Source of the DNA: an uncultured Desulfovibrio sp.
Lineage (GTDB): Bacteria; Desulfobacterota; Desulfovibrionia; Desulfovibrionales; Desulfovibrionaceae
Length of the DNA: 64,000 nucleotides
Assembly (NCBI RefSeq): GCF_910584445.1
Contig: NZ_CAJUBO010000010.1
Span: 36,459 to 100,458, forward strand
Direction of reading: 5' to 3'
The notes below the pieces were generated by a model. The model ran no database searches. It saw only the letters and a list, made by a program, of their open reading frames with translations, and had not been told where the DNA came from. Every line of letters starts with the position of its first letter. The stretch's first letter is position 1. A program made the translations under genes and the position numbers. Shown piece by piece: positions 1-8,580 of the stretch.

Positions 1-1
1 G

Positions 2-2011
2 CCCGCCGCGGCGGACATGGTGAGGAAATTTCTGGAGCGCGCCGCGGCTGCCGGCATTTCCGGCTGCAAGGTGCTGGCCGTCACCGTGGACGACAGCCAG
101 TGGAACCTGCTGGCGGACAGCGGCTTCACCCACGCCCTGCTGGAGCCAGTGGATGCGGAGGCCCTGCGGCAGACCGTGCGGGACGTGATGCGGGGCGCGC
201 GCCGCGCGGAACCGGTGCCGCAGGAAAAGACGGCGCGGGCTTCGGGAGACAGCGCCGCCGCCCCTGCCGCTGCCGCCGTTCAGGATGCCGCTGGAGCCGG
301 GACGGAGGCCCGGGATCCCGGAGAGGATGCCCCGCCGGAGACCGCGCCCTCAGCCGCGGCTTCGTCCGTTGCGGTGGCGGCTGAGGACGCGCCCGCGGAA
401 AATGCCGATGCCGGCGCGACAGCGGAGGCGGCTCCCCCCGCGGCGCCGGAGCCGTCGATGCCGTCTGCCGCCGGGGACGGCGGAATGGCCGCCGGTCCCG
501 AAGACGGCGTGGTGGAACAGGAAACCCCGCTGCCGGAAGATGCCCCGTTGCCGAAAGAAGCCCCGTTGCCGAAAGAAGTCCCGTTGCCGGAAGAGGCAGG
601 GTCCGATCTGGCGGCCGCTGGCCCGGGTGGGGAGGAACGGGAGCTTCCGCCGGAATGCCCGGAGGAGACGCCCGCCGTTTCCGGCCTGCCGGGAGAAGAA
701 ACGGAAGACGGATCGGCCGGGTCCACGGCGGGCGCGGACACCGCGCCCGGGGTGGCCTGCGCGCCGACGCCTCCCGATGCCGGGGAAGACGCGGCGCCCG
801 TCTCCGCCCTGAGCGACGGCGCCGGTGCCGGGAGTGGCGAAGCGGGCGATCCCTTCATGGCATATGCGGTGGAGGTCACGCCGGTTGCGGCGGATGCCGC
901 CGGCGCGTCGTCACCGGCGGCGGACGGCCGTTCCGCTGCGGGATCCATGGGGGCGCCGCTGCCGGAAGCCGACCCGGACGCTCCGGCGGACGACGAACGC
1001 GCCGGAGAAGACGAAGCAGCGTTGCACGGGCCTACGGTGCCGCGGGCCGTTCCCCCCGCTTCCACGGCGGGGGACGCTCCCGAGGTTCCGGCGGCCGCCC
1101 GCGCGTCGGTCTATGTGAGTCCCGCCCTGTCCAGCCCCGGTGAATGGGTGGGCGAACCCATGCCCATCGGTTCGCCCGTGCCGCGCCGTCCGAAGCCGGA
1201 AACGCCGCGCGACGGCGACCGGCGCCCGGATGCCGCCCGGCAGGAGCCACGGCATGCCGCACCGGCCGCGCGCGGCGGATATACGAGTCCCAGCGTGCCT
1301 GTTCCCGGTGAATGGGTGGGCGAGCCTGTGCCCATTCCCCGCACGGAGCGGGCGCAGCCGGATGCCGCCCCGGAAACGGGGGGCGGCGGGTCCGGGGAGG
1401 AAGCTCCGGCGCCGTCGTCCGCCGCTGCCGCGGATATGGCGGGATCGTTCATGGATTTCATCGTCGGCGCCACGCGCGCGGAGGCTCCTGCGACGCCCGC
1501 GCCGCAGGCCGGTGCGACTTGCGCCGGGGATCCTCCCCGGCAGCCGGAGGCTGACGGACAGGCTCCTGCCGGCGGCGTGACGGACTTTGTGGAAACGAGC
1601 GTGTCACTGGTGGCCTCCGCCGTTTCCTCGGCGTTTTCCACGCCGTCGGCCGATGCCGGCGCCGCCGTTCCTGCGGACCCCACTGCCGCCGGGGAGGTCT
1701 CTCCGGCGCGGGCGTCCGTCCCCGGCGTCACGTCGCCGGATGCCGCCATTCTGGAACTGGTGGAGCGTCTGGATGCGGCCATGGCGCAGGCGACCGAGGC
1801 CCATGCCGCGGGACGCGGCCGGATGGTGGCGCAGGCGGCCGCCAGGATAGCGGAGGAGTCGGAAAGTTTCGGCTTCCGCGTGCTCGCGCGCATGGCGCGA
1901 TGCGTGGAACGGGCCGGCCGCGCCGGAGACATGAACGCGCTCAGGGACCTGCTCCCCGAGCTGGCGGTGTCCGTGGAGCGCAACCGCATCGCCCTGGCGC
2001 AGCGCAAGTAG
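2..2011 (+). CDS. Receiver-like / degenerate HPt-like protein with long disordered linker (5' end outside window)
   Basis: The reading frame is open to the window edge and there is no ribosome binding site before the first ATG at 17, so the gene probably begins upstream. The first ~70 residues look like the C-terminal half of a two-component receiver domain (ending in EPVDAEALRQTV). Then come roughly 500 residues of Ala/Pro/Glu/Gly-rich low-complexity sequence, including a tandem run built on PLPKEA (near 530-595) and two copies of PGEWVGEP (near 1136 and 1307). The last ~90 residues are helical and resemble a histidine phosphotransfer domain (ARIAEESESFG, then AGDMNALRDLLPEL), but the position of the phospho-accepting His appears to be Ala. 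I infer a signalling scaffold that may no longer carry phosphate. The function is unknown, and fold assignment is by eye only. Confidence 0.6.
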   Translation, partial: PAAADMVRKFLERAAAAGISGCKVLAVTVDDSQWNLLADSGFTHALLEPVDAEALRQTVRDVMRGARRAEPVPQEKTARASGDSAAAPAAAAVQDAAGAGTEARDPGEDAPPETAPSAAASSVAVAAEDAPAENADAGATAEAAPPAAPEPSMPSAAGDGGMAAGPEDGVVEQETPLPEDAPLPKEAPLPKEVPLPEEAGSDLAAAGPGGEERELPPECPEETPAVSGLPGEETEDGSAGSTAGADTAPGVACAPTPPDAGEDAAPVSALSDGAGAGSGEAGDPFMAYAVEVTPVAADAAGASSPAADGRSAAGSMGAPLPEADPDAPADDERAGEDEAALHGPTVPRAVPPASTAGDAPEVPAAARASVYVSPALSSPGEWVGEPMPIGSPVPRRPKPETPRDGDRRPDAARQEPRHAAPAARGGYTSPSVPVPGEWVGEPVPIPRTERAQPDAAPETGGGGSGEEAPAPSSAAAADMAGSFMDFIVGATRAEAPATPAPQAGATCAGDPPRQPEADGQAPAGGVTDFVETSVSLVASAVSSAFSTPSADAGAAVPADPTAAGEVSPARASVPGVTSPDAAILELVERLDAAMAQATEAHAAGRGRMVAQAAARIAEESESFGFRVLARMARCVERAGRAGDMNALRDLLPELAVSVERNRIALAQRK

Positions 2012-2150
2012 CCGCCGCTGCCGGATACGGGGCGGCCCCGCGCGTTTCCGGGCTTGCACAAAGCGCCGTGACATGCCAACATATGCGGGCAGGACCCGGG
2101 CGGGAATGCGAGCTGCCGAAGCGCCGGGGCGCGAATCGAAAGGAGGCGTC

Positions 2151-2573
2151 ATGTACAGCAAGGTTCTTTTGCCGGTCAGCGGCAAAACCCACGGCGAACG
2201 CTCCCGCAAGGCTCTGGTCAAGGCCATGGGCGTCAGCGCGGGCGAGATCGTGCTGCTCCATGTTACCGAACCCGTCTCGCAGGTGGTGGGCGGCGAGGCG
2301 CACACGGAGCTGCAGCGCGAGGCGGCGGCCAGGGGGCTGACCCTCCTCTGTCCCATCATCGAGGCGCTGGAAACGGCGGGGGCGGCCTTCCACACGCGCG
2401 TGGAGGAAGGCACTCCGGCGGAGACCATCGTACGCGTCGCCGATGAGGAAAAGGTGGATCTCATCGTCATGTACACCGATGGCCGCGACGGTCTGGGGGA
2501 CATGCTGCTCGGCTCCATCACCGAGCGCGTGCTCCGCAATACGGGCGTGGACCTGCTGGCGGTGCGCAGCTAG
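2151..2573 (+). CDS. Universal stress protein (UspA family)
   Basis: This 140-residue single-domain protein starts MYSKVLLPVSG, the typical beta1 strand of Usp proteins. It ends with a DGRDGLGDMLLGSITERVL stretch, the region that in ATP-binding Usp proteins carries the glycine-rich nucleotide motif, followed by the last strand VDLLAVR. The start at 2151 is chosen because AAAGGAGG lies 5-6 bases upstream; an in-frame ATG at 2073 has no such signal. The gene stands alone between the HPt-like gene and cardiolipin synthase. Usp proteins are cytosolic and accumulate under starvation or redox stress; which signal applies here cannot be read from the sequence. Confidence 0.9.
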   Translation: MYSKVLLPVSGKTHGERSRKALVKAMGVSAGEIVLLHVTEPVSQVVGGEAHTELQREAAARGLTLLCPIIEALETAGAAFHTRVEEGTPAETIVRVADEEKVDLIVMYTDGRDGLGDMLLGSITERVLRNTGVDLLAVRS

Positions 2574-2696
2574 CGCGGGAGAGCGTTGCCCGCGCCGCCA
2601 TGCCCGCGGGGCATCCGGGGGCCTGAAACGTTCCGTCGGGCGGGACGCGCGCCGTTGCGGACAGCTCCCGCGTGCTGAACGTTCCGGGAGGTGTCC

Positions 2697-4127
2697 ATGC
2701 TTGTCCTCACAGCGGAGATCCTGCTGTTTCTCGCCGTCCACTGCCTTTCCTGGGTGGCCGCGGGGCACGCGCTGCTCACCAAGCACGACCCCCGGGCCGC
2801 CCTGGGCTGGACGGCATGCGTGCTTCTCTTGCCCCTCATCGGGCCGCTTCTCTATGTCCTGTTCGGTATCAGCCGCGCGCAAAGCCGGGCCGAAAAAATC
2901 ATGCGCCGCCAGGCGGCGCACAGCCCGGCCGCGCCGTTTCCCCCGGCGGCGCCCGGACCGTCCGGGGAAGAGCCGGACATCGGGACGGCGCAAGCCCTGT
3001 GCCTTGCGCGCACGGGGCGCAGGCTGACGGGGGTGCCCCTGTGCGCCGGCAATGCCGTGCGTCCCCTGCAGAACGGCGACGAGGCCTATCCCGCCATGCT
3101 CGCGGCCATCGCTGCCGCGCGGTCCCATGTCTTTCTCGCCACCTATATCTTCAATGCCGGCAAGGTGGGGCACGCCTTCGTGGAGGCGCTCGCCGCGGCT
3201 GCGGCGCGCGGCGTGGACGTGCGTGTCCTCGTGGACGGCGTGGGCGCCCTCTATTCCTGGCGCAAACCCTGGAAGATGCTCGCGCGGCGCGGCGTGCGGA
3301 CCGCGCGCTTTCTGCCGCCGGCCCTGCTGCCGCCGAGCCTGACCATCAACCTCCGCAATCATCGCAAGGTGCTTATCTGCGATGCCGTGGGCTTCACCGG
3401 GGGCATGAACATCGCCGACGGCAACCTGGAAAGCGCGGGACCCCATCGCATCCAGGACATGCATTTCCGTTGCGAGGGTCCCGTGGTCAGCCAGTTGCGC
3501 CATGCCTTCCAGCTCAACTGGAACTTCTGCACGGACGAATATGTCCCGCTGCCGCCGCTGCCCGATGCGGAGGCGGGTCCGAGCCGGTGCCGCGTCATCG
3601 TGGACGGTCCCGGCAACGACGCGGATGTGCTCAATGACCTGATCTGCGGCGCCATCAACGTGGCGCGCGAGCGCGTGCGCATCATGACCCCGTATTTCCT
3701 GCCCTCGCATGACCTCATGGCCGCCCTGCGCTCGGCGGGGCAGCGGGGCGTGGATGTGCGCGTGGTGCTCCCGCAGAAAAACAATCTTCCCTACATGAAC
3801 TGGGCCACCTGCCGGCTTCTGCCCGGGCTGCTCGCCGCCGGCGTGCGCGTCTGGTTCCAGCCGCCCCCGTTTGCACACACCAAGCTCCTGGCTGTGGACG
3901 ACTTTTATACCCAGGTGGGTTCGGCCAATCTGGATGCCCGTTCCCTGCGCCTGAACTTCGAACTGAACATGGAGGTCTTTGACGCCGCCTTCCAGGCGCG
4001 GATCGTGGAATTCATCGACGCCACCATCGGCAGGAGCCGCGAGCTTGTCCACGACGAGCTTGTGGCCGCGCCCCTGGCGGTCAGGCTGCGTAACGCGGCC
4101 TGCTGGCTGTTTTCCCCCTACCTTTGA
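2697..4127 (+). CDS. cls: Cardiolipin synthase (phospholipase D superfamily)
   Basis: The protein (476 aa) makes cardiolipin at the inner membrane by joining two phosphatidylglycerols, or phosphatidylglycerol with another phospholipid. Two N-terminal membrane segments (about residues 3-25 and 36-58) precede two PLD catalytic motifs, HRKVLICD (His near 222) followed by GGMN, and HTKLLAVD (His near 394) followed by GSANLD. This is the layout and length of the ClsA type. The ATG at 2697 is preferred over the GTG at 2691, because the GGGAGG motif overlaps that GTG and is 5 bases from the ATG. A GC-rich hairpin and a T-run follow the stop near 4133-4165 and may end transcription. Confidence 0.93.
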   Translation: MLVLTAEILLFLAVHCLSWVAAGHALLTKHDPRAALGWTACVLLLPLIGPLLYVLFGISRAQSRAEKIMRRQAAHSPAAPFPPAAPGPSGEEPDIGTAQALCLARTGRRLTGVPLCAGNAVRPLQNGDEAYPAMLAAIAAARSHVFLATYIFNAGKVGHAFVEALAAAAARGVDVRVLVDGVGALYSWRKPWKMLARRGVRTARFLPPALLPPSLTINLRNHRKVLICDAVGFTGGMNIADGNLESAGPHRIQDMHFRCEGPVVSQLRHAFQLNWNFCTDEYVPLPPLPDAEAGPSRCRVIVDGPGNDADVLNDLICGAINVARERVRIMTPYFLPSHDLMAALRSAGQRGVDVRVVLPQKNNLPYMNWATCRLLPGLLAAGVRVWFQPPPFAHTKLLAVDDFYTQVGSANLDARSLRLNFELNMEVFDAAFQARIVEFIDATIGRSRELVHDELVAAPLAVRLRNAACWLFSPYL

Positions 4128-4485
4128 GGCAGGCGGCGCGCCGCCCGGCGTGAAGTTTTTTTCGCGCAACGGCCTGGACCGCAACAGGGCGGATTTATTC
4201 GCGGAAATTTCCGGGGTCCTGGAAAAGCCTCTTGCTGCGATTGGAAAAGAGCGCTTTCCATTTCTCCGGTATTCGGGTATGGATGGGAACCCGTCACGAA
4301 TCCTGCCGTGAACCCGCGCACGCGCCGCCGTCTGCCGGCAGCGCGGGCGTTGCCCGCGCGGGGCGCGGACTGACGGCGTGTTTCCCGTTCCGGCGGTTCC
4401 GGCCGGTTGGCGCCGGGCGGCAGAATTCCGGCAAAACCCCGCCATGCGGCTGCGCGGCGGCATCCTGAAGCATGGGAGAAAACGC
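4128..4485. other. Gene-free spacer upstream of the redox pair
   Basis: These 358 bases hold no convincing ORF. The first part has an inverted repeat (GGCGGC/GCCGCC around 4134-4147) and a run of seven T about 8 bases later, a weak terminator candidate for cls. The rest is the leader of the following cytochrome gene. I could not pick a clear -35/-10 or -24/-12 promoter here. Confidence 0.4.
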
Positions 4486-5427
4486 ATGATGACACTCTTC
4501 TACCTCTTGGGCTACCTGGCCGTGCTGGGCTTCATTTGCCTTGCCGCGCTGAAGATCAGGACCTACCTCAAGGCAAGCCCGCTCCATATCCGCTGGGAGC
4601 TGTATCCCATCCCGCATGAAGGGCCAAAAAAGGAAGCCTACGGCGGCAGCTACATGGAAGAAAAGGACTGGTGGACGAAAAAACGCCATGTGGACCACTG
4701 GGGCGACATCAAGGGCATCCTTGTGGAAGTGCTCTGCCTGCATGCGACCTATGAGCACAATCCCAAGCTCTGGATCCGCACCTATCCCTTCCATGTGGGC
4801 ATGTACATGCTCATGGGCGGCACCATCATCCTCGTGTTCGCGGTCCTGCTCCAGCTGTTCGGCGTTGACCCGCAGGGCGCCTTCATGACCTTTGTCGCCA
4901 ATGTCATCAATGCGGTCGTCCTGCTGGGCGCCTTCTGCATCGCGGGCGGCGGCATCGCGCTGATCCTGCGCCGCCGGGAGGATGCGGGCCTCAAGAAGTA
5001 CACCACGGTGGAGCAGTACATCAATCTGGGTTCCTTTGTCCTCTTCGGGCTGCTCACGCTCTGCGCCTGGGCGTTCAACCCCTCCTACTACCAGCTGGCG
5101 CGGGATTTCATCCACAATCTTTTCACCTTCAACTTCCAGCCGCTTGGCAGCGCCTGGTTCGTGCTTAACATGCTTGTGGGCTTCTTCCTGATGATCGCCA
5201 TCCCCGTGACCAATATGGGGCACCTGATCATGAAGTACTTCCTGTACCATGACATCCGCTGGGGTGACGAAGCCACGGTCTACAGCGACAAGAACAAGAA
5301 GATCATCGACGAGATGCTCCAGTACCAGGTGACCTGGGCCGCCCCGCACATCGCCGGCGACGGCAGCCCCAGGACCTGGGTGGACGTGGCTACCACCAAC
5401 CCCGCAGCCCCCAAGAACGACGAGTAG
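4486..5427 (+). CDS. Membrane cytochrome b subunit, NarI/DsrM/TmcC-like
   Basis: This 313-residue integral membrane protein has about five hydrophobic helices (near residues 4-22, 102-125, 130-158, 180-200 and 222-245). Several His residues lie in or beside helices (HVGMYML, HNLFTF, NMGHLIMKYF), as expected for a b-type haem quinone-reactive subunit of the NarI/DsrM/TmcC/HdrE group. The start is the ATG after GGGAGAA (4474-4480). It lies 11 bases ahead of a CCG-domain iron-sulfur protein, so the two likely form a menaquinone-linked complex passing electrons between the membrane and a cytoplasmic Fe-S site. No periplasmic multihaem cytochrome gene is adjacent, so I cannot tell Dsr-, Tmc- and Hdr-type complexes apart. 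The ~80-residue cytoplasmic loop after helix 1 contains HIRWELYPIPHEG. Confidence 0.75.
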   Translation: MMTLFYLLGYLAVLGFICLAALKIRTYLKASPLHIRWELYPIPHEGPKKEAYGGSYMEEKDWWTKKRHVDHWGDIKGILVEVLCLHATYEHNPKLWIRTYPFHVGMYMLMGGTIILVFAVLLQLFGVDPQGAFMTFVANVINAVVLLGAFCIAGGGIALILRRREDAGLKKYTTVEQYINLGSFVLFGLLTLCAWAFNPSYYQLARDFIHNLFTFNFQPLGSAWFVLNMLVGFFLMIAIPVTNMGHLIMKYFLYHDIRWGDEATVYSDKNKKIIDEMLQYQVTWAAPHIAGDGSPRTWVDVATTNPAAPKNDE

Positions 5428-5438
5428 GGAGTCCCGAC

Positions 5439-7031
5439 ATGAAAGACAAGCTGTCCCTGAAAGATGTTTCCACCGTTGAAGGGCAGATGGTCAGCATTGA
5501 CCTCAAGGATCTGCCCGAACTCGCGCTTGACGTGAAGCCCATGCCCTGGAAGCCCTTCACCGACGAGCAGAAGGAAAACACGGCCTGCATCCTCGACGAT
5601 GTGTGCGTGCTCAATATTCCCAAGCCCAAGAATCCCCAGGAAGAGGAGGAACTGGTCAACAGGTTCCTCACGGGCATGCGCAAGCTCTTCTCCAAGGAGA
5701 ACAACTGGACGTGCCTGCCCATGCTGGAAAGCAGCATGGAGAATTGCGTCCAGTGCAACTCCTGCTCCCAGGCGTGTCATCTCTGGGAAATGTCGGGCGA
5801 GAACGAAATGTACCGCCCCAACTACCGCTCCGAGATCTTCCGCCGCATCTACAAGCAGTATGTGAAGAAGGAGCCGTTCGCCAAGTGGCGCTACGGCGAC
5901 ATGGGACTCAACTGGAAGACCGTGGCGCGCCTGGGCGAACTCGCCTACCGCTGCAATCTCTGCCGCCGCTGCGCCCAGACCTGCCCCATCGGCGTGGACA
6001 ACGGACTCATCGCCCGCGAGATCCGCAAGCTCTTCAGCCAGGAGCTGGGCATCCATCCCCGGGAGCTGCACGAAAAGGGCACCATGAACCAGCTCAAGGT
6101 CGGCTCCTCCACCGGCATGACCCCCGATGTCGTCCGCGAAAATGTGGAGTTCATCGACGAGGATTATTCCGAGATCACCGGTGTGGGCATCACCACCCCC
6201 TTCGACGTGAAGGGCGCGGACATCATGCTGCTGCACAATGCCGGCGAGATCATGGCCTGGCCGGAGAATATCGCGGCCTTCTCGCTCATCTTCCAGGAGG
6301 CGGGACTTTCCTGGACGCTTTCGAGCAAGGCCGTTGCCTATGACGGCGTGAACTACGGCGTTTTCTACGATGACGCCCAGCTCGCCCGCATCGCCCTTGA
6401 CCACATGCTTGCGGCCAAGGAACTCGGCGTCAAGAAGATCGTCGTCGGCGAGTGCGGCCATGCCCACAAGGCCATCACCGTCGTCGCCGACCGCGTCATC
6501 CCCTACGAGTATCAGGTGCCGCGCGAAAGCTGCTACGTCACCCTGCGCGACATCGTGCTCGGCGGCCGGCTCAAGCTCGATCCGTCGCGCAACGACTTCC
6601 CCGTGACCCTGCACGACCCCTGCAATGCCGTGCGCCTCATGGGCATCGTCAAGCCCCAGCGCGACATCCTGCACAAGATCGCGCCCAAGTTCCGGGAAAT
6701 GCCCTGCCACGGCGTGGACAACTACTGCTGCGGCGGCGGCTCCGGCTTCGCCATCATGACGCGCAACAATATCGACGAATGGCGCGGCAATATCTCCGGC
6801 CGCAAAAAGCTGTGGCAGATCGGCGAAGCCTTCAAGGAATGCCTCGGACCCGAGACCAAGAAATACATCTGCGCCCCGTGTTCCAACTGCAAGGGCCAGA
6901 TCCGCGAGCTTCTGGAGCACAATGACCTGTATTCCAAGAACAGCTTCGCCTACGGCGGTCTGGTGGAACTCATCGTCAACGCCATGAGCAACGTGGAGCC
7001 TGGCTTCATCAAGTGGGAAGGCGACGAGTAG
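5439..7031 (+). CDS. DsrK/TmcB/HdrD-like iron-sulfur protein with CCG domains
   Basis: This 530-residue cytoplasmic protein has two 4Fe-4S ferredoxin motifs, CVQCNSCSQAC (near residue 104) and CNLCRRCAQTC (near 172). Its C-terminal half is heterodisulfide-reductase-like. The second CCG motif is complete (DPCN, then YCCGGGSGF, then CAPCSNC). The first is degenerate, with GECGHAH, the form seen in DsrK. Such proteins carry a non-cubane 4Fe-4S centre that reduces or oxidises a thiol/disulfide partner. It is co-transcribed with the cytochrome b gene upstream and followed by a strong terminator, so it forms a two-gene operon. The physiological partner (DsrC or another disulfide) cannot be decided from this window. 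Confidence 0.8.
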   Translation: MKDKLSLKDVSTVEGQMVSIDLKDLPELALDVKPMPWKPFTDEQKENTACILDDVCVLNIPKPKNPQEEEELVNRFLTGMRKLFSKENNWTCLPMLESSMENCVQCNSCSQACHLWEMSGENEMYRPNYRSEIFRRIYKQYVKKEPFAKWRYGDMGLNWKTVARLGELAYRCNLCRRCAQTCPIGVDNGLIAREIRKLFSQELGIHPRELHEKGTMNQLKVGSSTGMTPDVVRENVEFIDEDYSEITGVGITTPFDVKGADIMLLHNAGEIMAWPENIAAFSLIFQEAGLSWTLSSKAVAYDGVNYGVFYDDAQLARIALDHMLAAKELGVKKIVVGECGHAHKAITVVADRVIPYEYQVPRESCYVTLRDIVLGGRLKLDPSRNDFPVTLHDPCNAVRLMGIVKPQRDILHKIAPKFREMPCHGVDNYCCGGGSGFAIMTRNNIDEWRGNISGRKKLWQIGEAFKECLGPETKKYICAPCSNCKGQIRELLEHNDLYSKNSFAYGGLVELIVNAMSNVEPGFIKWEGDE

Positions 7032-7053
7032 CCGCTTCGCGAACGGACATGCA

Positions 7054-7080
7054 AGGGGGGGCTTCGGCCCCCCTTTTTTT
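7054..7080 (+). terminator. Rho-independent terminator of the redox operon
   Basis: A GGGGGGC/GCCCCCC stem with a TTCG tetraloop is followed by seven T, 22 bases after the iron-sulfur protein stop codon. Confidence 0.92.
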
Positions 7081-7095
7081 GTCGTGGCGCATGTC

Positions 7096-7124
7096 TTGAG
7101 CCGTCTCCGGGAAAAGGCTATGCT
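7096..7124 (+). promoter_or_regulatory. Sigma-70 type promoter for asnS
   Basis: TTGAGC and TATGCT are separated by 17 bases, between the preceding terminator and the asnS start codon. The leader would be about 47 bases. Confidence 0.6.
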
Positions 7125-7177
7125 GCCGTCTCATCCCCCAGTTCCCCTCAGCGGGCCTGTGTCCCGGAGGAGTTCCT

Positions 7178-8536
7178 ATGCAGCGCACCCTCATCGTCGA
7201 TGTCCTTCAGGCCGAAAAACCGGCTGATTCCGTCACCGTGTGCGGCTGGGTCCGCACCCGGCGCGATGCCAAGGGTTTTTCGTTTGTGGAGCTGAACGAT
7301 GGCTCCTGCCTTGCCAACCTCCAGTGCATCGTGGATGACGGCACCCCGGCGCACGCGGCGCTGGGCGAGTCCAACACCGGCGCGGCGCTCCGCGTGTGGG
7401 GGCAGCTCGTGCCCTCACCGGGCAAGGGCCAGAAGTGGGAGCTGCGCGCGGCCGGGGTGGAGGTGTTCGGCGGGGCCGATCCCGAGACCTTCCCCCTGCA
7501 GAAGAAGCGGCATTCGGACGAGTTCCTGCGCGGCATCGCGCACCTCAGGCCGCGCACCAACAAGTATGGCGCGGCGTTCCGCATCCGCTCGGAAGCCGGC
7601 TTTGCGGTGCACGAGTTTTTCCGTTCGCGGCGCTTCGCCTGGGTGCACACGCCGGTGCTCACCGGGTCGGACTGCGAGGGCGCGGGCGAGATGTTCCATG
7701 TGACGACCCTCGCCCCCGGCGAACAGGGAGAGGACTTTTTCAACCGTCCGTGCAGCCTTACGGTTTCGGGCCAGCTGGAGGCCGAGGCCCTTGCCCTGGG
7801 GCTTGGCCGCGTCTATACCTTCGGGCCGACCTTCCGCGCGGAAAATTCCAATACGCCGCGCCATGCCGCGGAATTCTGGATGATCGAGCCTGAAATGGCC
7901 TTTGCCGACCTGGAAGACCTCATGGAACTGGGCGAGAGCCTCACCCGGCATGTGGTGGAGCAGGTACTCGCGCGTTGCGGCGCGGATGTGGCGCTCTTTG
8001 ACAGGTTTGTGGAACCCGGGCTGCTGGAGCGGCTCAGGGGGATGCTGCGCCAGCCCTTTGCGCGTATCCCGTATGCCGAGGCGGTGCAGATCCTGGCGGA
8101 CGCGGATGCCGATTTCGCCTATCCGGTGAGTTTCGGCATCGATCTCCAGACGGAGCACGAGCGCTACCTGGCCGAAACGCATTTTCAGCGCCCGGTCATC
8201 GTCTATGACTATCCGCGCGAGATCAAGGCGTTCTACATGCGGGCCAATGACGATGGCGAGACCGTGGCGGCCATGGACATGCTGGTGCCGCGCATCGGCG
8301 AGCTTATCGGCGGCTCGCAGCGCGAGGAACGCCTGGACCTGCTGGAAGCGCGCATGGCGGAACTGGGCCAGAAGCCGGAAGATTACTGGTGGTATCTGGA
8401 CCTGCGCCGCTTCGGCAGCGTGCCGCATGCCGGATTCGGCCTGGGGTTCGAGCGGCTGCTCATGTTTCTCACGGGCATCAGCAATATCCGCGACGTCATT
8501 CCGTTCCCGCGCACTCCGGGAAGCCTGGAGTTTTAG
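7178..8536 (+). CDS. asnS: Asparaginyl-tRNA synthetase
   Basis: A class IIb aminoacyl-tRNA synthetase of 452 residues that charges tRNA-Asn. It has the N-terminal OB anticodon-binding fold (VTVCGWVRTRRDAKGFSFVEL). The catalytic motif 2 region is FGPTFRAENSNTPRHAAEFW, and motif 3 is GFGLGFERLLMFLTG, ending in DVIPFPRTPG. The NTPRH and AEFWM sequences fit asparaginyl rather than aspartyl enzymes. CGGAGG lies 7 bases before the ATG. Its own promoter is upstream, and argJ follows after 44 bases, perhaps on the same message. Confidence 0.95.
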   Translation: MQRTLIVDVLQAEKPADSVTVCGWVRTRRDAKGFSFVELNDGSCLANLQCIVDDGTPAHAALGESNTGAALRVWGQLVPSPGKGQKWELRAAGVEVFGGADPETFPLQKKRHSDEFLRGIAHLRPRTNKYGAAFRIRSEAGFAVHEFFRSRRFAWVHTPVLTGSDCEGAGEMFHVTTLAPGEQGEDFFNRPCSLTVSGQLEAEALALGLGRVYTFGPTFRAENSNTPRHAAEFWMIEPEMAFADLEDLMELGESLTRHVVEQVLARCGADVALFDRFVEPGLLERLRGMLRQPFARIPYAEAVQILADADADFAYPVSFGIDLQTEHERYLAETHFQRPVIVYDYPREIKAFYMRANDDGETVAAMDMLVPRIGELIGGSQREERLDLLEARMAELGQKPEDYWWYLDLRRFGSVPHAGFGLGFERLLMFLTGISNIRDVIPFPRTPGSLEF

Positions 8537-8580
8537 AGCGGTTCCTTCAGAGAGCGCGCTCCCTGCGCGCAGGAGCAACC

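Noticed and set aside
1941..4487. An 848-codon minus-strand frame across usp and cls
   Set aside because: It is antisense to two recognisable genes; its composition is that of a GC-driven open frame.
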